DNA from: Pseudomonas oryzae
GTDB lineage: Bacteria; Pseudomonadota; Gammaproteobacteria; Pseudomonadales; Pseudomonadaceae
Direction of reading: 5' to 3'
Assembly: GCF_900104805.1 (NCBI RefSeq)
Contig: NZ_LT629751.1
Location: 3,205,001-3,269,000, forward strand
DNA: 64,000 bases
Below are positions 40,003 to 47,695 of this stretch, in pieces (within the stretch, counting starts at the first letter, position 1; each line of letters opens with the position of its first letter). A program made the position numbers and the translations under genes. The notes beneath the pieces were generated by a model. It was not told the origin of the DNA, searched no databases, and worked only from the letters and a program-made list of their open reading frames with translations.

Positions 40003-40235
40003 CGCCTACTCCCGGAGGTGACGGCGCGCCGGTGGCGCGGCCAGTTGCCGGCAAAGATAGCGCACACACGGGGCGGAGCTGAACCGGACGGGGAGCGGCA
40101 GGAGCGCAGACGAGCGCCAGCGACCGGATAGCGACGGGACGGCGAGAGGGGGGCAGCGGATGGAGCGGGCCGTCACTGGCCCGTCACCGGCAACAGGCTG
40201 CCGCCGGCGGGCGGCATGGCCTGGCAGCGGGCCGG

Positions 40236-40493
40236 TCACTCGCAGAGCGGATCCTGCTTGACGTAGTCGACCACGTGCAGCTCGCCCTGCGAGTCGCGGT
40301 AGGTCATGCGGCTGTTGACCGGCTCGCAGCGGCCGTGCGGAGCTTCCTTGATGCTGACCAGCTCGGCGACGTCGAGCTGCATGCCGTAGCTGTAGGGCAC
40401 CGGCTGCACGCCGCTGTCGGCATGGGCGGGCTGCTCGGCCATCACACCGGCCGAGGCCAGCAGGGCAACGATGAAGAAGACGGGTTTGCGCAT
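40236..40493 (-). CDS. DUF2790 small periplasmic protein
   Basis: An 85-residue secreted protein: a signal peptide of about 20 residues (MRKPVFFIVALLASAGVMA) is followed by YSYGMQLDVAELVSIKE and a C-terminal MTYRDSQGELHVVDYVKQD, the DUF2790 pattern common in Pseudomonas. AGG precedes ATG 40493. Function unknown. It was probably the original downstream neighbour of typA before the island entered. Confidence 0.85.
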   Translation of the reverse strand: MRKPVFFIVALLASAGVMAEQPAHADSGVQPVPYSYGMQLDVAELVSIKEAPHGRCEPVNSRMTYRDSQGELHVVDYVKQDPLCE

Positions 40494-40656
40494 CGCGGGG
40501 ACCTCAGGTGGACAAGGAGGGAACGCTCGCGGAGGGGCCTCCGCGGGCGTGAGCACATTGTCCGGCAGCGCTAATGCTCGAAAAATCGTGGTTCCGACAA
40601 GCGACTATTACCTAATGCGCAACAATACCCCTCATGCTTCGCCGCAAGCCGCGCAC

Positions 40657-40689
40657 AAAAAAGCCCCCATCGGCGACGCCGACGGGGGC
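40657..40689 (-). terminator. Rho-independent terminator of the truncated typA copy
   Basis: On the minus strand a 12-bp stem (one mismatch; arms 40663-40674 and 40678-40689) with a 3-base loop is followed by six T residues (A-run 40657-40662 on the plus strand). It sits just past the typA 3'-end copy, so it is presumably the ancestral typA terminator. Confidence 0.85.
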
Positions 40690-40711
40690 CCGGTTCAGCT
40701 CAGCAGACGGC

Positions 40712-40829
40712 TCAGACCTTGCTGCGCTCGTAGCGCTTGCGGTCGTTCTCGTTGAGCATCTTCTTGCGCAGGCGGATCGACTTCGGGGTGACTTCCACCA
40801 GCTCGTCGTCACCGATGAACTCCAGTGCC
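40712..40829 (-). pseudogene. Duplicate of the typA 3' end (island boundary)
   Basis: These 118 bases match 48241-48358 with a single difference (position 40787). They encode the last 39 codons and stop of TypA. Homology stops abruptly at 40829. A shared string CGGTTCAGCTCAG also lies just downstream of each copy (40691-40703 and 48214-48226). The copy has no start and cannot make a protein. It marks the left edge of the accessory island. Confidence 0.93.
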
Positions 40830-40901
40830 GCCCCTGTACTGCAGCTCGGATCAGTGCTTGAAGTCCCCATTACTGCCCGCAGCCGCCATGACGGCCCATC
40901 G

Positions 40902-41552
40902 CTATTCCATTACAACCGGATAGCAAGCATCGCCCCACAGGGTGTCCGGGTTGTCCATCATCAGCTCGATGATCAACGGCACCAGCTTGCCCAACAGGCT
41001 CACGCAGTCGCGCAACTGCTCGCGGTTGACCGCGCCATCCCAGGTCGCACCGCCATGCATCAACTGGTTGCGCAGGGTGTAGATGCGGTTGAACAGCACC
41101 CCGAGCAATGCCGGTGTATCGCCGCTGGCCAGCGCCTGCTGGGCCGCCCGCTTGCCGCTGGCGAAGCGCCTCTTCCACTCGTCCGCACCGATCTTGCCGT
41201 TCTGGTGCTCCCAGAAGCTCTGGAACACGTAGGGATTATCCAGCAGCACGCGGATGCTGCCGGAGAACTCCCGCCAGACCAGCCCGTCGATACGCCTGCC
41301 CCTGTCCAGGCTGCAGAGCTTTTCCAGGAACGCCTTGAACGCCTCCTGCTCGGACAAGCGGTAGCGCTCGTCGATCTCGCTGGCGTAGGCGGCGTTGAAG
41401 GCAATCCACAGGAAGATGAAGCGCCCGTCACGATCCTCAGCCTGCTCGGCCCGATCCAGCCAGCTCAGCGCGCGATGCAGGCGCAGGCGGAGGTTGGGGT
41501 GCTGGCTGTCGCGCTCCTGGCGATGGCGCTGCTTCAAGACGGCATGCTGCAT
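40902..41552 (-). CDS. HEPN-type protein
   Basis: A 216-residue, largely helical protein with no close named family that I recognise. Residues 161-166 read RNQLMH, the R-x4-H (RNxxxH) motif that defines HEPN nucleases, placed near the C-terminal helix as expected. HEPN domains occur in RNA-cleaving toxins and defence proteins. GGGAG lies seven bases before ATG 41552. There is no obvious antitoxin partner beside it. Confidence 0.65.
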   Translation of the reverse strand: MQHAVLKQRHRQERDSQHPNLRLRLHRALSWLDRAEQAEDRDGRFIFLWIAFNAAYASEIDERYRLSEQEAFKAFLEKLCSLDRGRRIDGLVWREFSGSIRVLLDNPYVFQSFWEHQNGKIGADEWKRRFASGKRAAQQALASGDTPALLGVLFNRIYTLRNQLMHGGATWDGAVNREQLRDCVSLLGKLVPLIIELMMDNPDTLWGDACYPVVME

Positions 41553-41735
41553 GGTGTGACTCCCTGTTGTAATGGCTCAAAGATACCCGATCGATCCGCC
41601 CCCGATCCCCCGCCCCCTGCCGCTGCAACGTGCTCGCGGCGAATGCGACGCGCCCTGTCGCAGCCACCATGAACAATACCTGCAAGGCCCGACCCCACAC
41701 ACGGGCCAAGCCATGGTCGCCAAGGAGCTTGCCGC

Positions 41736-42296
41736 ATGCACGACGACACCCCCAACGTAGCCCTGTGGTTCTACGAAGCCAACGGTGAACGGCACGGAAC
41801 CCTCGACGAAGCGCAGATGATCGGACTGATCCGCGCAGGACGACTCGACCGCGACACGCCGGTGTGGAAAACCGGCTACACCGACTGGCGACTACTCGAA
41901 GAAACCGAACTGCGCGCCCACCTCGACGCACGCTCGCCGGCGCCGCCGAGCGGCCGGCATGTCGACAACAGCCTCGTCTGGCTGCTGGCCTTTGCCCCGC
42001 TGCTCGGCTACCTGCTGGAGTGGCTGCTGGCCTTCGCCCTCGACAGCAGCGCCATCGGGGTCCAGCGCGCCATGGCGGAATCCCGCTACTGGTACATGAC
42101 CCTGGGCCTGAACATCCTGCTGGGCGTACTGGACGAACAGTACCTGCGCAGTGCCGGCCACAACACGCGAGCCTTCCGCGGCTGGGTCTGTCTCGGACCG
42201 GTCTACCTCTACCGGCGCGCCTGGCACCTGCAGCAGAGCCTGAACTACTGCGTCGTCTGGCTGCTCACCTGCGGCCTGCTCCTGCTCCGGGCATGA
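41736..42296 (+). CDS. GYF_2 (DUF4339) domain membrane protein
   Basis: A 186-residue protein. The first 60 residues form a GYF_2/DUF4339 module (ALWFYEANGERHGTLDEAQM, VWKTGYTDWRLLEETEL). Three hydrophobic segments follow (about 75-100, 115-130, 165-183). Such proteins are common in accessory regions and probably bring peptide-binding modules to the membrane. AAGGAG precedes the ATG. Function unknown. Confidence 0.75.
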   Translation: MHDDTPNVALWFYEANGERHGTLDEAQMIGLIRAGRLDRDTPVWKTGYTDWRLLEETELRAHLDARSPAPPSGRHVDNSLVWLLAFAPLLGYLLEWLLAFALDSSAIGVQRAMAESRYWYMTLGLNILLGVLDEQYLRSAGHNTRAFRGWVCLGPVYLYRRAWHLQQSLNYCVVWLLTCGLLLLRA

Positions 42297-42384
42297 CCGG
42301 GCGCTCCGCCGTCGCGCCCGAGGAAAAGCCGATTCCGAGCTTTTCATGCTGGCAAACTGCCGGCACACTCTCTTACACTAAAAA

Positions 42385-42400
42385 TGTGACGTCAATCACA
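42385..42400 (+). promoter_or_regulatory. Perfect CRP/Vfr-like palindrome ahead of the WYL gene
   Basis: TGTGA-cgtcaa-TCACA is an exact TGTGA-N6-TCACA dyad 34 bases before the ATG. A -10-like TACACT lies at 42375-42380, so the dyad would overlap the transcription start. It could bind Vfr/CRP or be the operator of the WYL regulator itself. Confidence 0.5.
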
Positions 42401-42433
42401 TGACAGGCATAGTACCGACACGGAAGCCGTAAC

Positions 42434-43534
42434 ATGTCCGAAAGCAAGGACCCCCTGTTCCGCTACCTCGCCCTGCTGCAGCTGATCCCGCGCTGGCCGG
42501 GACGCATCTCGACCCCGACCCTGCAGGAAAAGCTCAGGGACAAGGGCTTCGAGGTCGACATCCGCTCCCTGCAGCGCGACCTGCGCGACAAGCTGGCACG
42601 GCGCTTCCCGATCATCTGCGACGAAAGCCAGCGCCCCTACCGCTGGAGCCTCGACCGCGACGCCGCCCACGGCCTGCCGGCCATCGACACCGCCTCCGCG
42701 CTGGCCTTGCACCTGGCCGAAAGCCACCTGAACCACCTGCTGCCGCAGAGCGTGCTGGACCAACTCAACCCGCACTTTCGCAGCGCCCGCGACTACCTCG
42801 ACGGCATGGAGCGCAACGGCCTGGCGCACTGGGCGCGCCGCGTGCGCGCCCTGCCCAACGGCAAGGCCCTGCTGCCCGCGCCGCTGCAACCGGCGATCTG
42901 GACCCTGGTCTGCACCGCCCTGCTCGAGCGCCGCTAGCTGCGGGTCGACTACCTCAGCCGCAGCAAGGGCGACGCCAAGCGCCTGCGCATCCACCCCGCC
43001 GGCCTGGTGTCGCGCCACTCCAGCAGCTACCTGATCGGCAGCGCCAACGACTACGCCGACCTGCGCCAGTTCGCCCTGCACCGCATCCAGCGCGCCGAAC
43101 TGCTCGACGCCCCGGCCCGCGAGCACGACGGCTTCGACATCGACCGCTACATCGAAGGCGGCGCCTTCGCCTGGCGCCAGTCGCCCGACGAAGTCGAGCT
43201 GATCGCCGACGTCGCCCCGCAGACCGCCTGGCTGCTCGGCGAAACTCCGCTCAGTCGCCAGCAGCGCCTCGAAGCGCTGCCCGGCAGCGACTGGCAACGC
43301 CTGCACGCCCGCGTGCCGCTGGACCAGGAAACCCTCTGGTGGATCTTCGGCCTCAACGACCAGATCCGCGTGCATGCGCCCAAGGTCTGGGTGGAGGAGA
43401 TCGGCCGCAAGCTGCAAAGCCTGCAGAAAATGTATGCCACCCCCGCCGCCTGCGACACAGTCTGTCGCACGGATGTGGAAACTGGAGATCAGGCACCAGA
43501 CACCACCCTCACCCGGGAGAACGCCCCATGCTGA
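42434..43534 (+). pseudogene. WYL-domain transcriptional regulator interrupted by an in-frame amber codon
   Basis: The reading frame runs 167 codons to a TAG at 42935-42937, then continues open in the same frame to 43534 (366 codons in all). The first part has a DeoR-type helix-turn-helix (LQEKLRDKGFEVDIRSLQRDL). The part after the stop resumes LRVDYLSRSKGDAKRLRIHP and continues through a WYL-type sensor and its C-terminal extension. One base (CAG to TAG) would explain the break. It is probably a recent nonsense mutation; readthrough or a separate downstream start is possible. Confidence 0.75.
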
Positions 43535-43683
43535 AGAACATCCTCGCCGCCGTTGGCCTCTACTTCGTCGCCAAGAAGGGCTACGAGCATTATCAGGAAT
43601 ACAGCGAGTTGAAGCGGGAGAAGGAGGAAAAGGAAGAACAGCTTAAGCAAGACCCGGACGTGCAGGTAGGCAGCAGCAAGTGA
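43528..43683 (+). CDS. 51-residue membrane-anchored charged peptide
   Basis: Starts MLKNILAAVGLYFVAKKGYE with GGGAGA eight bases upstream. One short hydrophobic helix is followed by a highly charged helix (ELKREKEEKEEQL). It overlaps the end of the WYL frame by 7 bases. No known family is recognised. Confidence 0.6.
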   Translation: MLKNILAAVGLYFVAKKGYEHYQEYSELKREKEEKEEQLKQDPDVQVGSSK

Positions 43684-43733
43684 AAACCAGGGCGATCGCT
43701 TTCCAGTAACAAGTGGGGTAAGGAGTCGCAGTA

Positions 43734-44504
43734 ATGACCGAAATCGATATCAGCAATACCCGACAGCTTCTGCAGCATGCCAGCAACGAAGATCTGGAGC
43801 CGCTCGTCGAGTACATCCTCAAGACCAAGACCGAGGCGCTCTCGGATCACGTAGACTTCAAGCGCTGGCAGCCGGATCATCGGCGTTATACAGGGGCGAT
43901 CTTCGACGAACTGCGCCTGTTCGGCGGCAACAGCTTCGCCAATCTATGGCGCAAGAGCGGGCCGTCTTATATCGAGCTGGTGCGGGATGTCGCTGACAAG
44001 TTCAAGGTCAAGAATACCGGCTCCATGGAACTGACCGAGCTGGAGGAGGCTCTGGTCCAGTCCATCCTGCGTCAGGCTCTGGAGAAGTCCTCCGGCGAAG
44101 ATCGTCGGGCGCTGGAGGAGATCCTGTGCGAGGCCGGACTCGACAATAGCAAGATGGCTGCCCTGCTCAGTGGCTCTGCGCTGAGTGGCCTGGTTGTGCC
44201 GGCCGTGGCGCGCCTGATCCTCTATCGCAGCTCGATGGTGATCGGGAACTCGATAGCTCAGCAGGTGCTGGGGCATGGTCTGCGCAGTGCGGTGATCGCC
44301 AGTGGCACCTTTGCTGGCGGGCGTGCTGTCGCCGCCCTGGCAGGGCCGGTCGGCTGGGTAATTGCCGGAGTCTGGACCGCCGTGGATCTGGCCGGTCCTG
44401 CTTACCGCGTGACCATTCCCTGCGTGCTGCATATCGCCATGCTGCGTCTGAAAATTCGTGCCCAAACCCGTACCGAGTTCATGACTGGAGCTTTCGATGG
44501 CTGA
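43734..44504 (+). CDS. YaaW/UPF0174-family protein
   Basis: A 256-residue protein resembling E. coli YaaW. FDELRLFGGNSFANLWRKSG and the C-terminal GPAYRVTIPCVLHIAMLRLK are the family signatures. Glycine-rich hydrophobic stretches at about 141-165 and 195-225 suggest membrane association. AAGGAG precedes the ATG. The end overlaps the next gene by 8 bases, so the two form a unit. The base composition is AT-richer than the backbone. The biochemical role is unknown. Confidence 0.8.
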   Translation: MTEIDISNTRQLLQHASNEDLEPLVEYILKTKTEALSDHVDFKRWQPDHRRYTGAIFDELRLFGGNSFANLWRKSGPSYIELVRDVADKFKVKNTGSMELTELEEALVQSILRQALEKSSGEDRRALEEILCEAGLDNSKMAALLSGSALSGLVVPAVARLILYRSSMVIGNSIAQQVLGHGLRSAVIASGTFAGGRAVAALAGPVGWVIAGVWTAVDLAGPAYRVTIPCVLHIAMLRLKIRAQTRTEFMTGAFDG

Positions 44505-45447
44505 TTTGCAAGTGATCTTCCAAGTGCCTGAGGCTGTTTCTGAAGGTCTGCGAAATGGCACGCTTGAGCGTGTTGGTGGCGTAATCCGTAAGGTTGGCGA
44601 CAAGCAGATCGTGATGTGGCTGCAGGAAGGTGTGCTGTTGAAGCGAGATACCGCAGAGCAACTTCTGAAACAGGGAGGTGAGCAGATACAGCTGTTACGT
44701 CAGCAGTCGGAGCAACTCATTCAGCTGGGCGTGCAGCAGCAGATGCTGATGGGGTTGCAGGTTGCCAATCTGGCCGTGAGTGTAGTGGGCTTCGCTCTGG
44801 TATTGTACAAATTGCAGGGGCTTGAAAGACAGCTCACGAGTATGGACAGCAAGCTGGATGGCATCCGCCAAGGCGTGGAATGGTTGGATGCCAAGCAGAT
44901 GATCGAGCGGCTGGCGCCATTGCATAGTGCCTTGCAGCATCTGCGTGAAGCCGGACTGTACCGCAACCCTGCATTGATGCAGCAGCAACTTGTCATTGCC
45001 AGCGACCGGCTGACTGAAGGGCAAAGCTATTTTGCTGGCCTGATCCGGCATGTGCAGGGGAATCGGCTGGAGTATTTACAGGCTGCGGAGCTGAGCGCGG
45101 CATATCGTGGCTGGGTAATGTCGGCTCAGGGCAGGATGCAGATTCTGTCCCATTTGGGTGAAATGGATCTTGCGGCAAAGGTCGCCAGCGAGTTCAAAGA
45201 TCGGCATGGCGACTTCGGCAGACAACTGCAGCAGACTTTGGCTGATCCGGCGGCGCTCCTGCACTCTGGTCATGAACGCGAAGGCCATGCTCACCTGCTG
45301 GATATGGCCCAGCAGGCGGTCGGCGCGCATGAAATCATCCGTGGCAATGTATTGCAGCTGGAGTTCATGCGTGATGAGCACCTAGCCTTGCCTGCCGTCA
45401 GCGCTCCACCAGGGCATCAGGGGCTGGCGTTCTGCCGGGTCGGCTGA
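44497..45447 (+). CDS. Membrane/coiled-coil protein coupled to the YaaW gene
   Basis: A 316-residue protein with no recognised family. A Gln-rich coiled coil (about 58-85) leads into one membrane helix (roughly 87-107, VANLAVSVVGFALVLY) and a second coiled coil (108-130). A helical domain follows. CTGGAG precedes the ATG, which overlaps the YaaW gene. Codon use is clearly less GC-rich than the backbone, which points to recent transfer. The frame one base over stays open past its stop to 45520, so a C-terminal frameshift cannot be excluded. Confidence 0.65.
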   Translation: MADLQVIFQVPEAVSEGLRNGTLERVGGVIRKVGDKQIVMWLQEGVLLKRDTAEQLLKQGGEQIQLLRQQSEQLIQLGVQQQMLMGLQVANLAVSVVGFALVLYKLQGLERQLTSMDSKLDGIRQGVEWLDAKQMIERLAPLHSALQHLREAGLYRNPALMQQQLVIASDRLTEGQSYFAGLIRHVQGNRLEYLQAAELSAAYRGWVMSAQGRMQILSHLGEMDLAAKVASEFKDRHGDFGRQLQQTLADPAALLHSGHEREGHAHLLDMAQQAVGAHEIIRGNVLQLEFMRDEHLALPAVSAPPGHQGLAFCRVG

Positions 45448-45520
45448 TGCAGAATCGGCTAACGCCCTCGACCCCACCGGTGAATTTCAGCACTGGGAGC
45501 CGCTGGAGAGCAGCGCATGA

Positions 45521-45568
45521 CCGATACCGATACCGATACCGATACCGATACCGATACCGATACCGATA
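45521..45568 (+). repeat. Hexanucleotide tandem repeat (CCGATA)8
   Basis: Eight perfect copies of CCGATA. The repeat falls in the gap between the coiled-coil protein gene and the convergent ATPase/nuclease gene. The copies are identical, which points to recent expansion by slippage. Confidence 0.95.
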
Positions 45569-45635
45569 GGCTGTTGCTGCTCATGAGCAACGCAACCCAC
45601 AATCATTGCCGCTCACACCCGCCATTCCCGCCCCC

Positions 45636-45665
45636 GGTCGAAGATCGCTACGCGAGTCTTCGACC
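45636..45665. repeat. Dispersed palindromic repeat, copy 3 (loop TCGCTACGCGAG)
   Basis: GGTCGAAGA (45636-45644) pairs with TCTTCGACC (45657-45665) around a loop that matches copies at 7051 and 36234. The following CTACGGG, part of the repeat in the first copy, supplies the stop codon of the minus-strand ATPase gene. Confidence 0.75.
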
Positions 45666-47210
45666 CTACGGGTGCTCGACCTCAAACCCCACCACACTCC
45701 GCCGCTCGCGGCTGAACTCCACCCCGATCAGGTGGATCGGCTCGCCGCGGGCGCGGTACTTGTCGGCGTAGCCCCGCTCGATCAGCTGCTGCAGCGCCTT
45801 GCCCTCGGGGACCAGCTCGACCACCTTGAACTCGAACAGGTAGACGTGGCCGTTGAACAGCACGGTCATGTCGATGCGCCCGTGGTGGGTGGTGTCCTCC
45901 AGGCGGATGTCCAGGCCGAGGGCGGCGAAGTGGCTGTAGAACACGCTGGCCCAGTAGCCCTCGTACTGGGCGATGGGGTTGTTGCGGTACCAGTCGTGGG
46001 GGATGCTGGCGAAGAAGGCTTCGAACAGCCGCTGCAGGCCGGGGAAGTCGTTGGCCAGCAGGCGGTCGTAGAGCTGCGGCAGGTGCGTGGAGGGGCGCGC
46101 CGGATTGTCGCCCCAGGCCTGCAGCAGCGCGCTGTTCAGGCTGCTGCGCACTTCGAGGTTGGGGTAGCGCAGGGTCATCTGCAGCTGGCCGGGCAGGCGG
46201 CGCACGCTGTCGATGGTCAGGTAGCCGGCCTGGAACATCAGCGCTTCGCTGGGGATCTGCTCGACATCGAAGCTGGACAGCAGCGACTCCAGCGCCATGA
46301 CCCGCTCCAGATCCGGCAGGAAGGTGCGCCGTGCGGTGAGCAGGTCGATCAGGAAGGTCGGCGTGCCGGTCTCGAACCAGTAGGGGCGGAATTCGCGCTT
46401 CTGGAACAGCAGCAGCAGGTCGAACGGGTTGTACACCGAGGTGCCCATCCAGTTGTAGCCGTTGTACCAGCGGCGGATCTCGTCGCGGTCCAGGCCGGCC
46501 AGCTCGGGGGCGAAGACCGTATCGACGTCCTCGTCGGTGTAGCCGCAGATCGCCGAGTAGCGGGCATCGATGGTGATGTCGTTGAGGTTGTTCAGCCCGG
46601 AGAGCAGGCTGACCTTGCTGAACTTGGAGACGCCGGTGAGCATGGCGAAGCGGATGTGCGCATCGCTGTCCTTGATCACCGAGTAGAGGTTGCGCAGCTC
46701 GTCGCGGATCTCGCGGGCGATCTGCGGGCGGGTCAGGTTGTCGAGGATCGGCTTGTCGTACTCGTCGACCAGCACCACCACACGCTGGCCGGCCTGGCGC
46801 TCGGCGCTGCGGATCAGCTCGGCGAAGCGGGCGCGACTCTCCGCCTGCGTGCAGGCGAGGCCGAGCGCCTGCTCGTTGATGCTCAGCAGTTCGCCGATCT
46901 TGCCCTGCAGGTCGGCGGCATCGCGGATCACCCCGCCGCCGAAACTGAGGCGCAACACCGGATAACGGCGCCCCCAGTCCCACTGGTCATGCACCGCCAG
47001 CCCGCAGAACAGCGGCTCGTTGCCCTCGAACAGTTCGGCCAGGGTGTCGAGGAACAGGCTCTTGCCGAAGCGCCGCGGCCGGGACAGGAAGTAGTACTTG
47101 CCCTCTTCGATCAGCTGCCGGGCGATGGCGCTCTTGTCGACGTAGTAATGCCCTTCCTCGCGGATCTCGCGGAAGGTCTGGATACCGATGGGCAGCTTCT
47201 GGCGGGGCAT
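45666..47210 (-). CDS. AAA-ATPase-like / PD-(D/E)XK nuclease-like protein (DUF1703)
   Basis: A 514-residue two-part protein. The N-terminal AAA-ATPase-like domain has the family motif KYYFLSRPRRFGKSLFL (residues 38-54) and VVVLVDEYDKPI. The C-terminal DUF1703 region has RIDMTVLFNGHVYLFEFKV, a PD-(D/E)XK nuclease-type core with Asp and E-x-K. These proteins are abundant in accessory DNA, and the role is uncertain. ATG 47210 is preferred over a TTG nine bases upstream. The stop is contributed by a palindromic repeat. Confidence 0.88.
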   Translation of the reverse strand: MPRQKLPIGIQTFREIREEGHYYVDKSAIARQLIEEGKYYFLSRPRRFGKSLFLDTLAELFEGNEPLFCGLAVHDQWDWGRRYPVLRLSFGGGVIRDAADLQGKIGELLSINEQALGLACTQAESRARFAELIRSAERQAGQRVVVLVDEYDKPILDNLTRPQIAREIRDELRNLYSVIKDSDAHIRFAMLTGVSKFSKVSLLSGLNNLNDITIDARYSAICGYTDEDVDTVFAPELAGLDRDEIRRWYNGYNWMGTSVYNPFDLLLLFQKREFRPYWFETGTPTFLIDLLTARRTFLPDLERVMALESLLSSFDVEQIPSEALMFQAGYLTIDSVRRLPGQLQMTLRYPNLEVRSSLNSALLQAWGDNPARPSTHLPQLYDRLLANDFPGLQRLFEAFFASIPHDWYRNNPIAQYEGYWASVFYSHFAALGLDIRLEDTTHHGRIDMTVLFNGHVYLFEFKVVELVPEGKALQQLIERGYADKYRARGEPIHLIGVEFSRERRSVVGFEVEHP

Positions 47211-47259
47211 GGCGGGCAACCTGGGGCAACATGCGCCGATTGTAGTCCATGCGCCGATG

Positions 47260-47289
47260 CAAAAAGCCCCGCCTGACTCTCGCCAGGCG
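47260..47289 (-). terminator. Degraded copy of the typA terminator
   Basis: These 30 bases match 48176-48205 with one difference. The 3' part of the hairpin arm diverges (AGGCGCGCC instead of AGGCGGGGC), leaving about five pairs plus the T-run on the minus strand. Terminator function is probably weakened. Confidence 0.75.
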
Positions 47290-47291
47290 CG

Positions 47292-47345
47292 CCTGCAGGG
47301 TTTCCAGCGAGCAGGTCAGCGCGGTGCCGATGGCCGTGGAGACCT
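47292..47345 (-). pseudogene. Internal typA fragment fused to the terminator copy
   Basis: This segment aligns with 48543-48596 inside typA, with about seven differences. It directly abuts the terminator copy at 47260-47289, so a segment of about 337 bases present at the intact locus is missing. The higher divergence suggests an older event or another source than the 40712 copy. Confidence 0.75.
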
Positions 47346-47368
47346 GGGCAAACCGGAACAGACCGGCA

Positions 47369-47695
47369 TCACATCGGAGTTGCCTTCCCCAAATCGGCAA
47401 AGTTGCTGATTTTCACCGCTCCATCGGGAAAACGGGCGACCACCTCGAGCTCGCCGCCCATGGCCTCGATATGGCTGCGCAGGGTTGAGAGGTACATGTC
47501 GGCGCGCTTCTCCATCTTGGCGATGGCCGGCTGCTGCACCTGTAGCACTTCCGCCAGCATTTTTTGCGACAGCCCACGTGCCTGGCGCAGCTCGTTGAGC
47601 GGCATCTCGGCCAGCATGGCCTGTGCAGCACTCTCGGCTTGAGCGCGTGCCTCGGCGGACATAGCGGCGCGTAGTTCGGAGAATTTCTTAGCCAT
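47369..47695 (-). CDS. higA: HigA-type antitoxin (XRE helix-turn-helix)
   Basis: A 108-residue DNA-binding protein. The helix-turn-helix (LNELRQARGLSQKMLAEVLQVQQ, then AIAKMEKRADMYLSTLRSHI) is typical of antitoxins paired with HigB/RelE-like toxins. It overlaps higB by 8 bases, toxin first, as in higBA. It would neutralise the toxin and repress the promoter at 48061-48097. Confidence 0.87.
   Translation of the reverse strand: MAKKFSELRAAMSAEARAQAESAAQAMLAEMPLNELRQARGLSQKMLAEVLQVQQPAIAKMEKRADMYLSTLRSHIEAMGGELEVVARFPDGAVKISNFADLGKATPM

Noticed and set aside
40712-40829. Insertion-sequence end or transposon terminal repeat at the left island edge
   Set aside because: The repeat is direct, not inverted, and codes for the TypA C-terminus. 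No transposase or target-site duplication is visible.
43446-43470. Palindrome TGCGACA-N5-TGTCGCA near the end of the WYL frame as an operator
   Set aside because: It lies inside coding sequence just upstream of the 51-aa gene. It could be an operator or terminator, but nothing distinguishes these from chance.
45446-45520. Frame-shifted continuation of the coiled-coil protein (ESANALDPTGEFQHWEPLESS)
   Set aside because: It looks protein-like and stops just before the CCGATA array, but without homologues a frameshift cannot be told from chance. It is noted in the gene entry only.
45517-45771. Short frame coding (Asp-Thr) repeats from the CCGATA array
   Set aside because: It depends on the microsatellite, lacks a ribosome site and runs antisense into the ATPase/nuclease gene. 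The repeat is reported as DNA only.
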